Below, piece by piece: positions 37,230-63,204 of a stretch of 64,000 bases of DNA. This DNA comes from Lytechinus variegatus. Its lineage: Eukaryota; Echinodermata; Echinoidea; Temnopleuroida; Toxopneustidae. Numbering within the stretch: the first letter of the stretch is position 1; every line of letters begins with the position of its first letter. The notes beneath the pieces were generated by a model that was given only the letters and a program-made list of their open reading frames with translations, did no database searches and had not been told where the DNA came from. The translations under genes were made by a program, and so were the position numbers. Where the stretch lies: positions 35,310,830 through 35,374,829 of the forward strand of contig NC_054746.1 in the NCBI RefSeq assembly GCF_018143015.1, written 5' to 3'.

Positions 37230-39370
37230 AAAAAATATTTATATTAGATTTCTGTTAATAACTATGTCTTCATTATGACAAAGGAGTTCAGAAAAGAATT
37301 CTCTTCTACTGGAACATCTATTTGCTTTCCTAAAAATACACCATGAGGAAAGTACATCTTTCCAAAAAGAATTTTTTATTATATCAACAAACTTTTCTAA
37401 ATAGCCATGACTATAAAGTAAAAAAAAAGGAGTCTGAAAGGGGATGGCATGCAAAAAAGAATTTAAAGCTTGTGTATAGTTTTGGTAAATCCACCAAAAT
37501 GCACCTATCACTATTCCAATTCATTGCTAGCTAATATGAATGGATATGCCCTATAACAGTTATGATGTGGAGGATATGAAATGAAAATGTGTTTTACAGG
37601 ATAAATTTTGCGATTTTACAAGGAAATTTAACTTGATCGGGTCACCCGATCAAATTAAAATATCTGTGTGTTTTTGTCTTTCAATTAAATCCTATTCAAA
37701 ATCATGGAATGGGCTGAAACTTTCAAGATATGTTCTTTGTCTGTAACTTTTGGATATCTTATCACTAAATTTATAAGATAAGTGCTTGAATGCCCATTTT
37801 TTTAATTTAAAACAAGCATCGCCGAGAGAGGGCGCTATATATCCAAGATTTGAATATTTGAAATTTTCTCAGAGAAGTGCAGTTGGAAAAATATCTAACG
37901 GTCTCTACGCTTCAGTAAGACTGTCATATTAGATGATATTCGATTATCAATCACATTATTGACCCTTTACCAAAGCTATACACAGGCTTTAAGCATATAT
38001 CATCCATGAATCCATTATGCATTCTTCGTATCCAGGTTAATTTCAACGAAGTGAAGAAACATTCGATATTTACCATTTTCACACCACCTTCTATATAGGA
38101 ATTACAAATCTGAATTCTTTCGATCAGGTTTTTTATTCCACAAAAAATGAACAGAACCCTTTCCAGCTCTTTTATAAACACAGGTGACGGATTTGGTAAA
38201 GACAAAGTTAAATAATTAAATTGTGAAAGAAAAAGGGTTTGACAAGAGTTACTTTACCCAGTGGGGTTATGTTTCTATTTGACCAAACTTGAATTAGGCA
38301 CTTCACCTTGTTTAGGGCAGGTATGTAATTTAGAGATACAATGTTATCTAAATTTAAAGAAAAGTTTATACCTAAACAGGTGAAGCAGCCATCATCAACA
38401 CCGTGACGCGAGTTTCATTTTTGTTTTAATTCTGTATGGGCTATATTTTTTCGATCAAATCCAACCAATTTTAGTTTTACCTTCATTAATTTTCAATCCT
38501 GAAAGTGAATAAAAAAAATCTCAATAACAGAAAAGGGCACTGTTCAGAGACTCATTTGAACCGTCTAAGAAGAGGGTTTTATCATCTGCATACTGAGTAA
38601 TTTTCCGAATATTTCCTTTAATATCAATTCCTTTAATACAATCATTTTGACGAAGCATAACTGCTAAAATTTCACACATCAAAAATAAATATGAAGAAAG
38701 GGTATCACCCTGCCTACATCCTCTATTTATAGAGAAACGTTCAGACAAAATAATAACCATTTATGTATACTGAAGACATATTTTCATTATAAAACGTTTG
38801 AATCCACTGATGAATGGAAGGCCCCCGAATGTTTCTAAGACTTTGTATAAAAAATCATGCGAAACTGAATCAAAAGCTTTCTCGAAGTCAAGTAATAATA
38901 ACATCCCAGGAGTATTCAATTCTTCAGTTTCATGAAGAGTATCATAAATTATAAGAATATTTCTCCAATATATCTATTCTTCATGAACCCTTTTTGATCC
39001 TCATGAATAATTTCGTGCAATATATATTTTTATTTTATTGGCTATAGCAGAAGATGCAATTTTATATGACGTGTTTAAAAGAGTTATATAGGTCTCCAGT
39101 TTTGTTATTATTTTTTAGGTTTCTCTCCTTTGGGTATCAAAAAAATGATTCCCAATCTTTGCGAGCTTCTAAAATAGACAAAAGCTCTTTTGAACACAAA
39201 AAGAAATCAAAACGGGATTGTTTTACTGGAGATGTTCTCCTCCATGTAAAACGTTTAATATATGGATTTTGTTGTCTCCATGGATCAATCAATTCAAATT
39301 TATTTTTTACTTTTAATCCACCATTACCTAATCTATTGCATATTGGTGACACTTCTCTGTAATATTCAGA
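37230..39370 (-). mobile_element. Decayed L1/Tx1-like LINE, ORF2 remnants
   Basis: Minus-strand frames in order of the protein. End of an APE endonuclease at 39352-39137 (DPWRQQNPYIKRFTWRR and SRFDFFLCSKELLSILEAR). Reverse transcriptase at about 38960-38521, including LDFEKAFDSVSHDFLYKVLE, GCRQGDTLSSYLFLMCEILA and QYADDKTLFLDGS. C-terminal parts at 38205-37951 (GGVKMVNIECFFTSLKLTW) and 37511-37239 (FWKDVLSSW). Frames are broken by stops and shifts, so it is dead. The motif wording fits the L1/Tx1 group of LINEs. Confidence 0.8.
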
Positions 39371-41032
39371 AACTGATAAAATACTTGGAAAAATGTCTCA
39401 ATCTCATTAAGAAGTGTTTCAAACTTTGCTCAGATAAAATGCAAAACAGATCGTTTTAGAAAAAGTGCAATATCATGTTTCATTGATTTACTAAATTCTA
39501 AATAAATTTTTTATTTTCATACCCTTGAAATCAACTCAAATTTTTGCCATTGTTTTAGTCTCCATTTCAATCCAATTGATATTTGAATTTTTAATATTGT
39601 ATTTCTTTTTTCGTTCTATTTTATTATATCTAATGAATTTTTATGTACACTTACTCTTTAAAATTTATTTTTTATCTATGTACATTGTAAATTGTAATTG
39701 TTTGCTTTTATCATGACTTGTAAACATGCTAATTTCAGCCTTCTGGCTGTGTAACATGTACTAGTGTTTTTATACGAAATGAATCATGATTGAATTGAAT
39801 GCACAATGCATGCATGCGCTTGGTTGCTGGGAGGGGTCTATAAGCATGAACATGTTATTCTATTTCATTCAGGGTTTTCCTTTCTTTTTCCAACCATTTA
39901 TTTCTAACAATATCTGAAATGATTTTTTTTCATTAAATAGGGATGAACATTCGGAAATTAAAAAAAAAACTAATGGTTATCATGCATGTGTATATAACCA
40001 TCGATACCATGCTCGGATATACCATCATGATTATGTCCCTCCTTATCATTATTATCATATTTGTTATCGTAAATATTATGATGTTCGAACGCAGTATGGG
40101 AGGGGGTGATAACACAGGCCATTCCCCCACCTGAAATATTGGGAGATATCCCCCATCCCCCCCCCCTGATCGACACATTGTGTGTCGATTTGTGCTCATG
40201 GTTGTTAATGACACAATATTGTCATCTGTGATTTTTTCCACTTAGTTTGAAGGGGGGGGGGGGTCAGTGGCATTACGGGTCTAACATTTATAAGGGGGCA
40301 GATATGGTATAAAAGGCAACACGTATAGTTAAAAAATTCTGGGAGCGAGCCAAATTACTATGCCAACAAAATTTAATTTTGAGATAGATTTTGGCATGAT
40401 GATTTAAAACATATATCCTATTTCACCCTTTTCACTTTAATTTCATTCTTGTCTCCTTTCTTGGTTGAGAAATTTTCTTGGGGGTCCATGGCCTCCCAAC
40501 CCCCACGTCTGCTTATGGCAGTGGGGGGGGGGGGGGGTTGGGTAGTTCTTATGACCGAAGTTTCAAGTATAATAACTTGTTTTCTACAAGACTAAAAACT
40601 TTTTAAAAATCTTAATCTTTTTTTTAAAGATTAAGATTTTTTTAAAGTTTGTATGTGCATTTTTTATGCGAATAAAGAAGACGTTATATTGAATTGAATT
40701 AATAATGCGAGTGCGAAGCGCCAGCCAATTTTTTGAAAAAAATGACATGAAAATGAATGCATTTTTAGGACTCTTATCAGTTTTCATTGTTGCATGTAAT
40801 ATCCCTTTTAACCAATTTAAATTAATCATTTTTTTTGTATTTTCGTCACTTATTTTACATCATGCTGTTAGCTCTTTTTCTACAAGACTAGAATTTTCGA
40901 AAAATTGACCTAAAAACTTTTAAGTGGACCGTTTTGTGGACTCTTGTCGGTTTTTATAGGACTATATCTATATATCATACACTCTTTTAGATTTCGGATT
41001 CTCATTTCTTTTGTAGGCCTATTATTTTCTTC

Positions 41033-41148
41033 CAGAGGCGGCGGGACATCAGGATCGGACAAAGAAAGTGGAGGGGCACCTCAAATTTGTCTGCCAAACA
41101 ATGGGTACCCCTCCACTTTCATTGTATGAGTCTGACGTCCGCCGCCTG
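41033..41148. mobile_element. 116-bp hAT-like MITE with perfect 8-bp target duplication
   Basis: It starts CAGAGGCGGCGGGAC and ends GTCCGCCGCCTG, with inner arms aaagtggagggg and cccctccacttt, so the whole element folds back. ttttcttc flanks it on both sides (41025-41032 and 41149-41156). An 8-bp duplication plus CAG-type ends indicates hAT. Confidence 0.85.
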
Positions 41149-42003
41149 TTTTCTTCTCTTATTTAAATTAAGTGATATTTCAAATGATGGTAAAAATAAT
41201 AAAGGAAGCACACCACATGTGATTGGTTGCGTAAAGGAGTAAATTTCAAAAAGAAAATGCAAGTACAAAAGCATTATCATGTTCATGAAAATGTTATTCT
41301 TTTTCATCCTGGATTGTACTTTTCGCTCTCTTCTCCATGCATCTGTTTGTAACAGTTTCCCATTATAAGAAAATTATGAGCAAAACAATATCAATGGTAA
41401 TTATGCGCCGGAAAATACGATTACCATTGCTAACACAATTATGATAATTATCATACCTTTTTTATACCGTTTATACCGCATCTACTGGAAAAATACAGTT
41501 GTTCCTGCAGTCAAGTTTGATAATCATGATAATCATCATAATTTTTAATGAAAATAATAATGATGATAATGATAGTAATGATAACAATTATTATGATTAT
41601 AATTGATATAACTTGTCATATGATTCATCACTAAAAATATAAATGTTCGACCTCAAGTTATTGGGGGATGATTACACAGGCCACCCCTACCTAAATCATT
41701 AGAATAAGGAAGAATAAGGTAGAATAAGGTTCAGTTCTGGACGCAGGATTTTCTGTTCCCTAGTATTAGTAACGTCCTCCCATACCCCGGGATCGACACT
41801 CTTGTCCTGAATGGGTCTTGCAAGAAATTTCAGCGCAAATTATTTATTTAGGTCAGGATGATTATCAGCGGCATGCAATATTTCGAAGTCAATGCGGTTT
41901 TTGTTCTAGCTAGCTAGGTATAGACTGTGCTTCAACATTATTAGTCCATCCCTTTTCTCGTGACCTGAATAACTTTTTATTGATGTTTAGGGGACACAAA
42001 GCC

Positions 42004-42017
42004 GTGACCATAGCAAC
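42004..42017. promoter_or_regulatory. Perfect RFX X-box motif
   Basis: GTGACC-AT-AGCAAC fits the X-box consensus GTNRCC-N(0-3)-RGYAAC with no mismatch. RFX factors bind such sites to activate ciliary genes. It lies about 7 kb upstream of the CDKL1 start codon and about 350 bp upstream of a plausible donor (aaaaag|gtaaga at 42364/42365) that might end a CDKL1 5' UTR exon. The link to CDKL1 is inferred. Confidence 0.45.
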
Positions 42018-42110
42018 CCTAATTATAATATGAATCATTTTCGCTGAGGCTCTCGCTGAAGCGCCTGCTTACCATTTAGAAATACAAATCGTTCGCTGTA
42101 AATAATGTAG

Positions 42111-42118
42111 TTTCCCGC
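42111..42118. promoter_or_regulatory. E2F-like site in promoter-like patch
   Basis: TTTCCCGC matches the E2F consensus TTTSSCGC. It sits within 100 bp of the perfect X-box, in a stretch with more CG than its surroundings. A second gtttcccg follows at once. Function is not shown. Confidence 0.3.
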
Positions 42119-43049
42119 GGGGTTTCCCGTTTCGATGAATATTTTTTTAATTTTTCATTATTACCACATGGGTTAATTAATTACTAAGCTAGATTTATTA
42201 TTCTAACTCATTTTTTATGTTATAGATTAAAAACATTAAAATTATACAAAACGGAACAGGTATAAAACAAAAACAACACACATCGCTTCCGCGTGAAATA
42301 GTTCCGTATGAATATGTGCAAATGGCGACCATTTATTATTTCACGAAAAATTAGGAATAAAAAGGTAAGAAAGATATGCTAACATTGTTATTTTATTATA
42401 AAGCTGTTCATTTTAAGATTCTGGTAGGAAAATTTATGTCAGTGGTAACCAAGGGTTTTCGTTTGTCTCTTTGATAATTTATAGGGTTAGAAATCAGTGA
42501 TTTGTTTTGATCATTTTATTGCGATGACGTGAGTTGAATGGCATTGGCAATCCGTAGCACGGCCCTTCTGCGGGTAACGAACGAGCAGAGGCCTCGGAGT
42601 CTGGGGGCGCGGAGGCCGGTGGCTGTTTGGTCTCTGCCGCCGCTGGCCTGGAGCTGGCTGGCATGGCTTGGCATTCGATTTAAAAGAATAGACATGATAA
42701 AGACAACTAAATAAATAGTAAATGTTAGACTCTAACTAATTTTGGAAAGAGTTCCATAGGCATATGCTATCCTATACAGCTGGTAGCCGTCTGTTTCGAG
42801 GAGTTTTTTTTTACTTTTTAAAAAAAATTTCTTGTACACAGACGGCTCGCTATCGTGTAACCCAGGTCTTACGTGCAATTTGGCATACTCACCTGACAAG
42901 CGTGAAGTATGGTCAAAATAATTCTCCGAATAAATAGTTAAAACAGAAATCAAGCTCTTTGTACCACGATTATATGGATGATGGTCTAACGAGTGGCAGT
43001 TTTTCTGACATCTGGGCACAGACTGGAACCTCAAAAAACGAAAAATCCT

Positions 43050-43105
43050 CTACCTCCGTCTCGATCGGCCATTTGTAACAAAATGGCCGATCGAGACGGG
43101 GGTAG
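43050..43105. repeat. 25-bp inverted repeat, hairpin
   Basis: Arms 43050-43074 (ctacctccgtctcgatcgg…) and 43081-43105 (…ccgatcgagacgggggtag) pair with one mismatch over a 6-nt loop. A wider, weaker inverted pair surrounds it (gtgtaacccagg near 42856 and cctgggttacaac near 43148), suggesting a fold-back element of about 300 bp. Confidence 0.6.
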
Positions 43106-43898
43106 AAGGTAGAATGTTTTAAAAATACACGGTAAGCCCCTGGGCTCCCTGGGTTACAACTTACATTAGCATTTGCCCAGGCCAACCAGAAATCGCTGCC
43201 TTTCCGCGCGCAGCTCAGAAAGGCCGTTATGCACATGTGCGTTTAAGTACATTCTTATAATTAGATCTAGAGAAAATGCATATTATGTTTTGATCTTATT
43301 TTTGTGCTTTAAGCAGCTAGTATATTATTTTCTGTTCTATTGCATGTACTTTCTGACAAAGCAAAGCAAGATGTTTTCTTCATTGATATTTTAGTTGTTG
43401 AGGCATATGTAAACGCTTTCTATTAATCTAGGAATGCGCAATCCGCTGATCCAGCTTCAGTAACTGCAATAAGACCGCGAATCGGTCTATGCACGTTGAA
43501 CGAGAAGAGTCTTGTTCCTTGACTAATGACGCGTCTGTGCTAAAGCACTTAGGAATGTTTTTGCTCATATATGTCATAATGATGCTACATTCAGGTTCGA
43601 GAATGGTACCAGAAGAAAGTTCAGGACATGTTTTTTCCATTTCAGCAATAAAACAAAATTTGATTTTTTTGGGTGCCAGAATATGTTAACAGCCTTTCTG
43701 TGGGAAGGTGACGAAATGACAGTCTGGCCACCAAACTTCTGTAAAGCTAAAAGCCCACACTTCGTGGCCCTGTTTGCTGACAAAGTTTTGATAAATTTTA
43801 ATGTTTTCTATTGTTTTGGGGCCACCAAATTTGCTTTGCTGGCTATCAAAAATATGATTTTGGTGGACTGATCGGGCCGCCACAAAAAATCTAGTGTG

Positions 43899-43977
43899 GA
43901 GCCTTTGCTCTACAAAAAGTGTTTGGAAGAGAAATCACTACCTGAAGACTGGAAGATAGGAAACGTTACTCCAATTA
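43899..43977 (+). pseudogene. Reverse transcriptase fragment of a LINE
   Basis: The plus-strand frame reads LLYKKCLEEKSLPEDWKIGN followed by VTPI. This is the conserved segment upstream of the catalytic motifs in Jockey/CR1-type reverse transcriptases. It is only about 26 codons long and has no continuation. Confidence 0.6.
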
Positions 43978-44290
43978 GTCTGCAACTGCGTTGGTGTACG
44001 GCATGTTAAGCAGATCCAGCAATATACCACTGAAATCACCAACACACTCTATAGATGTACACCACACAGTCACTAGCTCACTCCCACACTACAAAATCAT
44101 CCGGTGACATGGGCAAAATCTCGAATAAAAGTGAAATTTTCTTATCTAAATCACCATATCTTGCATCAAAAATATCACAGGGTACTTCTTAACATCGTAG
44201 TTAAGAATCAAGGGGTAAAAAAAGTGGATTTATCACAGTTTTCCGATTTTCATGGATTTTGAATGCTACAGTCTTCATGGTTTATAGGTT

Positions 44291-44853
44291 AAGTCCACCT
44301 CAGAAAAATGTTGATTTGAATAAATAGAGGAAAATCCAACTAGCAAAATGTTAAAAAATTTCATCAAAATCGGATGTAAAATAAGAAAGTTGTGACATTT
44401 CAAAGTTTCCCTTATTTTCACAAAACAGTTATATGCTTATCTCAGTGACATGCAAATAAGACAGTCGATGATGTCCATCACTCACTATTTCTTTTGGTTT
44501 TTATTGTTTGAATTATACAATATTTCATTTTTTAGAGATTTGACAAAAAGAACCAACTTGACTGAACCATATAGTATTAAAACAATGCTAATTCCACATG
44601 TTTAGGGAGGAATTAATCTTTGCTTCACTTGACAAAGAGAAAATAAGAATATTTCAGGTATTGAAATGCAAGAGAAATAGTGAGTGGATGACATCATCAG
44701 TCTCATTTGCATAAACTGATTTGTGAAATTGAGCAAAACTTTAAAATGTCATAACTTTCTTGTTATACATCTGATTTTGATGAAATTTTCAGTGTTATGC
44801 TTGTTGCCTTTTTTCTACTTTTATTCAAATCAACTAATGTTTGGGGTGGACTT
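44291..44853. mobile_element. Fold-back MITE of about 560 bp
   Basis: Left arm from aagtccacctcag (44291) to about 44500. The right arm, about 44640 to 44853, is its reverse complement with some divergence, sharing for example tttcatcaaaatc, gaaagttgtgacatt and atgtccatcactcactat blocks. The whole would fold into one long hairpin. No open frame is present. Confidence 0.75.
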
Positions 44854-45173
44854 GTAATTTAAGTATGTATAATGCATATTTTGCCTCTGCTATTATTATA
44901 TGTATATCCCAATTCATCACAATTATTGCAGTTTTATCATAATTTTTCTTTTTGGAAATCATGCTATTTTGTGACTAAGGCTACAATGTACATATGTCTT
45001 GTCTGCTCTTTCATCCGATAATATCGATATATCAAGGGATTCTAGTTTGGGGGCCCGCAAAGCATATTTGGTGACCTTAAAATTTAAACAATAGAAAACA
45101 TTACAAGTTATCAAAACTTTGGTAGCACGACTGAGTCACTAAGTGTGGGCTTTTACAGAATTTTGGTGGCCTG

Positions 45174-48100
45174 ACTCTTAATTTAGGTTGCCCAGGGCCA
45201 CTGATAATGTCAAGCCCTGGATACCGAAACATACATATTGGCAAATTCTATGCATAAAGTAGAGATAGAATATATCAATGTCAACACATATGAAGATACA
45301 TGTAAGGGTTTGCAATTTATCTTATAATGCTCATTTGTATGATTCTATAAACTTGTCCTTAGCTTCAAAAGAAGCCCATGAATTTCCTTTTTCCGCACAT
45401 CGTAAATATGTGTTGATAATCAATTCAGATCACATTTTTTCTTGCAGGCTGAATTTGACCCCTAAATTGTGCCATTTCACCCCCAAAACAGTCCTGTTTT
45501 ACGCTGACACTTTTTAGTGTGGCTTCAGACACCCTACCAGCAATATGCCAGTGGCTAACTAGTTGATTTCTGATTTCTCTTCATACAATGTATCTATAAA
45601 AGCCAAAGGGGAAGTTCACCCTGACAAAGAGTTTGTTGCTAAAATAACTAATAAACTAATATTGGTGAAGGTTGAAGAAAATCACCTATTGAAGAAAATC
45701 ATCTATTGAAATTTTAAGCTTTGATTTGTGGGTGACCTGACTTGATGGCTATCTAGATCCATTCCTGAAAGTACACATCATATACATAAGAAATAATTTC
45801 ATGGTAAGACTTTGCAACATCCTTTATAGGGAACTTGAATAGAAAGATTCGAAAAATGGCCAAAAATACATTTTCAAACTCTTTTAGACCTCAAAATTCA
45901 AAATTGTAAAAAATGAGTGATTATGTTTATTTTCTCAACTTTTCCCCACAAGAAACACATGTCTGGTAATACAATTCATGTACCATTTTCAACTGACCAA
46001 AATATTTCACATGCGAAGAGCGGTGCGATTGGAATATCTTTTGATATCTTTTAAACAAAAGAAAGGGATTTCGGCAAAATTTGTACATCTTTGTATTTTG
46101 TAGGTACCGGGTATACGTGTATTTAGGATGAAAGTTTGATGAATTTTATAAGAATAGTATGTGCAATATGGTTGAAATTATGAAAAGTGTTTGGTAATAC
46201 AATACGATCCACTACCATACATTAGATCTAGATGATGAGCAGCTGCCCCATTAGATTTAGATGTAACTTTTGATCTGCTCATCTAGTGAGTGATTGTATC
46301 AAACGCGCACATGTATTTACACATCAGAAAATAGTTTCAGTATGCTTAAAACTTTGCAACATCCTTCCAAAGGGAGTTTTTATAGAAAGATGATGAAAAG
46401 GGGCCAGAAACGTATTTTCAAAGCCTTTATTTTATCAATGTAAAAAGATATTGTCAAAATATGAATTTGTAGATTTTCAACTTTTCCCATAGAAAACACA
46501 CATTCGGTAGTATCTCCATTTACAAGTGACCGAAAACATTTCAAGAGGGGTGCAATCGGAAGTTGATATCATAAAAAAGGAAACTGATCTCTGCAAACAT
46601 TGATACATCTTTACTTTACTTTTACTGACATACCGGCACTTGATTTATAAAATGCATATAAAGTTAAATTTCTATTAAATGTTTCGTTATATACCGGTAT
46701 ATATTTCAGGGGCTGGTGTGAAATTATTTGTCTGTTGTTATACTGAAGGTACAATACTACTGTACAATAAAACTATTATCCGTTTTTTTTAGGAAATTAT
46801 ATTTCATTCATTAGTTAATAAACCACATGATAAGTGGAGAAGTGGTTCGCATGTGATGTCACAAATCAAAAAATTAAATTTAAATAACTTTTAAAATCTT
46901 TGTTGGATTTTATCCAAACCTTCAACAATATTTTTGTATTATTTTTTTCTGTGGAAATTTCCATAGAGTTTTACATGCTGGTTACCATTTCGGCAAGTAG
47001 ATTTAAAGACAGTTTAGCAGCACAATTCAGCGGCTCTCGCACACACTTTTGAACTTGCAATGTCGAACGAGGGGTGGGGGCTGTCAAATTGCGGCCCAAA
47101 AATGGCAATAATACATTTCAGTATATTATGACATGTTGAGATGGAAGTTGCAACTAAAAGTTAAAATTAAAAATCAACAAATAAAGTTACTCTCTGAAAT
47201 GGGAATGAGCATGTACAATAACTCTGAAGAATTTTTACACTGATTCCAATTTCAACGAGATTTATTTCGTCAGTGATGATTTGGAAGATACATTTTACTA
47301 GTGAGATTTATTTTATTTCTGATTTATTTAGTGAATGTGATGATTTTTTTCCCCACTGTTTAAAATTGACAGTGTGGTCTTGAGCAGGCAAATGGAAGGT
47401 TGATGGATCAATTGTAAAATTATATAAATTTCATTTAATGTTTGACTATGTAAAGCTACATACATGTATGCAAGGTGTGGTAATACACCATCATCAATGT
47501 CATCTGAAAAATTGTCCACCGTGGAAAGTTGAGCCTGTTGGGCCTATTCATTATATGTAAACAAACAATACACATCCCCAAACAAAAACAATCATCGTTT
47601 TCAGACCAGCTCTTGTATGAACCCGAGGCCAGATCTAGAGTCTTACATACTGTATTTAAAAACAAAAGAATGCATTATTTGCAGTCTCAAAGTTTTTCCT
47701 TCAGAAAACGAACTTTTAATGGTATTTATCAAGGGACCAAAATATTGCGCATGCGAGAGGAGTGAGATTAGAAGCTGATATCATAAATAAGACGTTTAAT
47801 CGCAGTGTTTTTTTTTTCTTTTTGGAAGTATTTATGTATTTATGGTAAAAATTTCAAAATTGTACAAAAATAGTGTTATATTGTATAAATTTTTATGAAA
47901 AGTGCTCAGTAATAGTAATACATATATACGATACACTACTTTACCATACATTGTAAAAGCTGCATGTATTCTAAGAATAACAATAGTTGAAGTTTTGTCT
48001 GTTTTCAATTTTCACTGCTCACCTGCAGTGTTTTGCTTTAATAGAAACATAAAAGTTTATGATTCTTGATAATGGGCATTAATGGACTCTCAATTTAGGT

Positions 48101-48197
48101 TGCCCCAGGCCACTGCTAATGTTAAACCCTGGATACCGAAACATATATTTTGGCAAATTATATGCATGAACTAGAGATAGAAATCTATCAATTTCAA
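45174..48197. repeat. Direct repeats of ~112 bp bounding a 3-kb block
   Basis: 45174-45285 and 48085-48197 are direct copies (gactct.aatttaggttgcc…ccctggataccgaaacata…), roughly 85-90% alike by eye. Between them are three loosely related blocks (near 45950-46100, 46490-46620 and 47690-47800) sharing 'gaccaaaatatt…gcatgcgagaggagtgagatt'-type sequence, and segments related to the MITE at 6067-6512. No coding region was found. Confidence 0.55.
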
Positions 48198-48882
48198 TAT
48201 TAAAATTAATGGTCTGCATTATGTGATATCATTGTACGTGAACAGAGTTGAGATTACGCTGTTTGTATACTGTAGAAGAGATTGAATATTTTTCTCTTCA
48301 TATTACAGATTCAAAATTGTTTTCAACAGTTACCCTATGAGAAGTTACTACAGAGTCATTATTTTCTAGATGATTAAGAACCAATTAGAGCTCTCTGATT
48401 TTTTTATTTTGTTTCTCCAATTCCAAGGTGAGATTATATTATTAGACAAGAACTTTGTTCTATTTCAAATGAAGAAAAAAAACCCATCTTAATGTTTGTT
48501 TTTTTTTGCCTTTTTTTACACTTGTGTACAAAAATATCTTACTTTTTTGTTTGGAAGTACTGTATCAACTACAGTAATATTTATCCAGATCATTTAATGA
48601 AAGTCCCTGTCATTTGTCCAGATTGTAGTTTAAAATATTGTTTTTGTTTCTCTTTTATTCCATTTTAACAGACAACAGGTTGATCTACATTTAAATGTCA
48701 TCCTGTACTGCTTCAAAATACTTGGAAAGGAGAATGTACAAATATTAATTTTGATCACTTCATCTGAATTGAAATGATTTCATCTGGAAATTTTCAACAT
48801 GTGGAGCCATTGTAGCATGCACCAACCCAAATCTGTGATGGAAAATTGTGAAGGATTTTCAGAACATTGATAGCTAGTTTAG

Positions 48883-62533
<13,651 letters not shown>

Positions 62534-63204
62534 AGTGAATGGTTTCACAAAATCTGTTCCATATGAGGAGCTGCATACAAGACTTGAGGAGTGATTAAAG
62601 ACTTTCATATTGTATTCAGGCTTAAGTTTCTAGTCAGAGTCTCAAAACATTGTCATTGTAATGACCAATCAGATATGGTTGTTGGTGGAAAGAATGCACC
62701 CCATTGCAGGGGCAGTTGGTGACTATCTATTTATCATTGTGATAGTACTGTGTTTTTTTTTTTGTTAAATGTTTGAATCTTGATTTCTTTCAGGAGTCAC
62801 TGCCATCTTGTATTCAAGCCAAAGGTTTTTTTGAGGCAATGTCTCAAAGCATTCTCACTGTAAAGATTGAAGCGTGTTCAGTGTTTTTTTCCCTGCATGC
62901 ACTATTGTGCCGTCAGGAGGTTTAGTTCACATTTGATTATCCATATTGTCTGTTTTATTCCTGTTTCAAGGACTTTAATGCTGCCATTATGCCTCCTACA
63001 AACGATTTTAGTACATATCAAGAAAATGGGCGAATCACCTTTCCCCGACATGTATCACATTATAAAGCATTTCTCTCCCCGGTCTTTGAATGCTCAAAGC
63101 TACATGTTTTGCAGTCAAGTTTCTTTATTTCAACACTAATCATAAGAATCCTAGAAATACTCCAATGCCAATAATTTCTATTGAAAATCTGTACATTAAA
63201 TAAA
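62534..63204 (+). promoter_or_regulatory. CDKL1: CDKL1 3' UTR with AATAAA signal
   Basis: Non-coding sequence after the CDKL1 stop. The first clear AATAAA is at 63199-63204, which would give a 3' UTR of about 680 nt. The cleavage site is not confirmed. Confidence 0.45.

Larger units (their letters stand above)
43722..45176. mobile_element. Long inverted repeat with nested MITE
   Basis: About 120 bp at 43722-43843 (tctggccaccaaacttctgt…) recurs inverted at 45051-45176 (…acagaattttggtggcctga). Between them lie a reverse-transcriptase scrap at 43899-43977 and the fold-back MITE at 44291-44853. No transposase frame is visible. It could be one old fold-back element or two facing copies of one repeat. 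Confidence 0.55.

Noticed and set aside
39933..40241. Overlapping frames on both strands rich in M, I, D and H
   Set aside because: They come from low-complexity atcatta/tatcat sequence and a run of C or G.
42540..42660. GC-rich stretch considered as a CpG-island exon of a new gene
   Set aside because: No open frame with a recognisable product and no convincing splice pair; kept only as part of the promoter-like patch.
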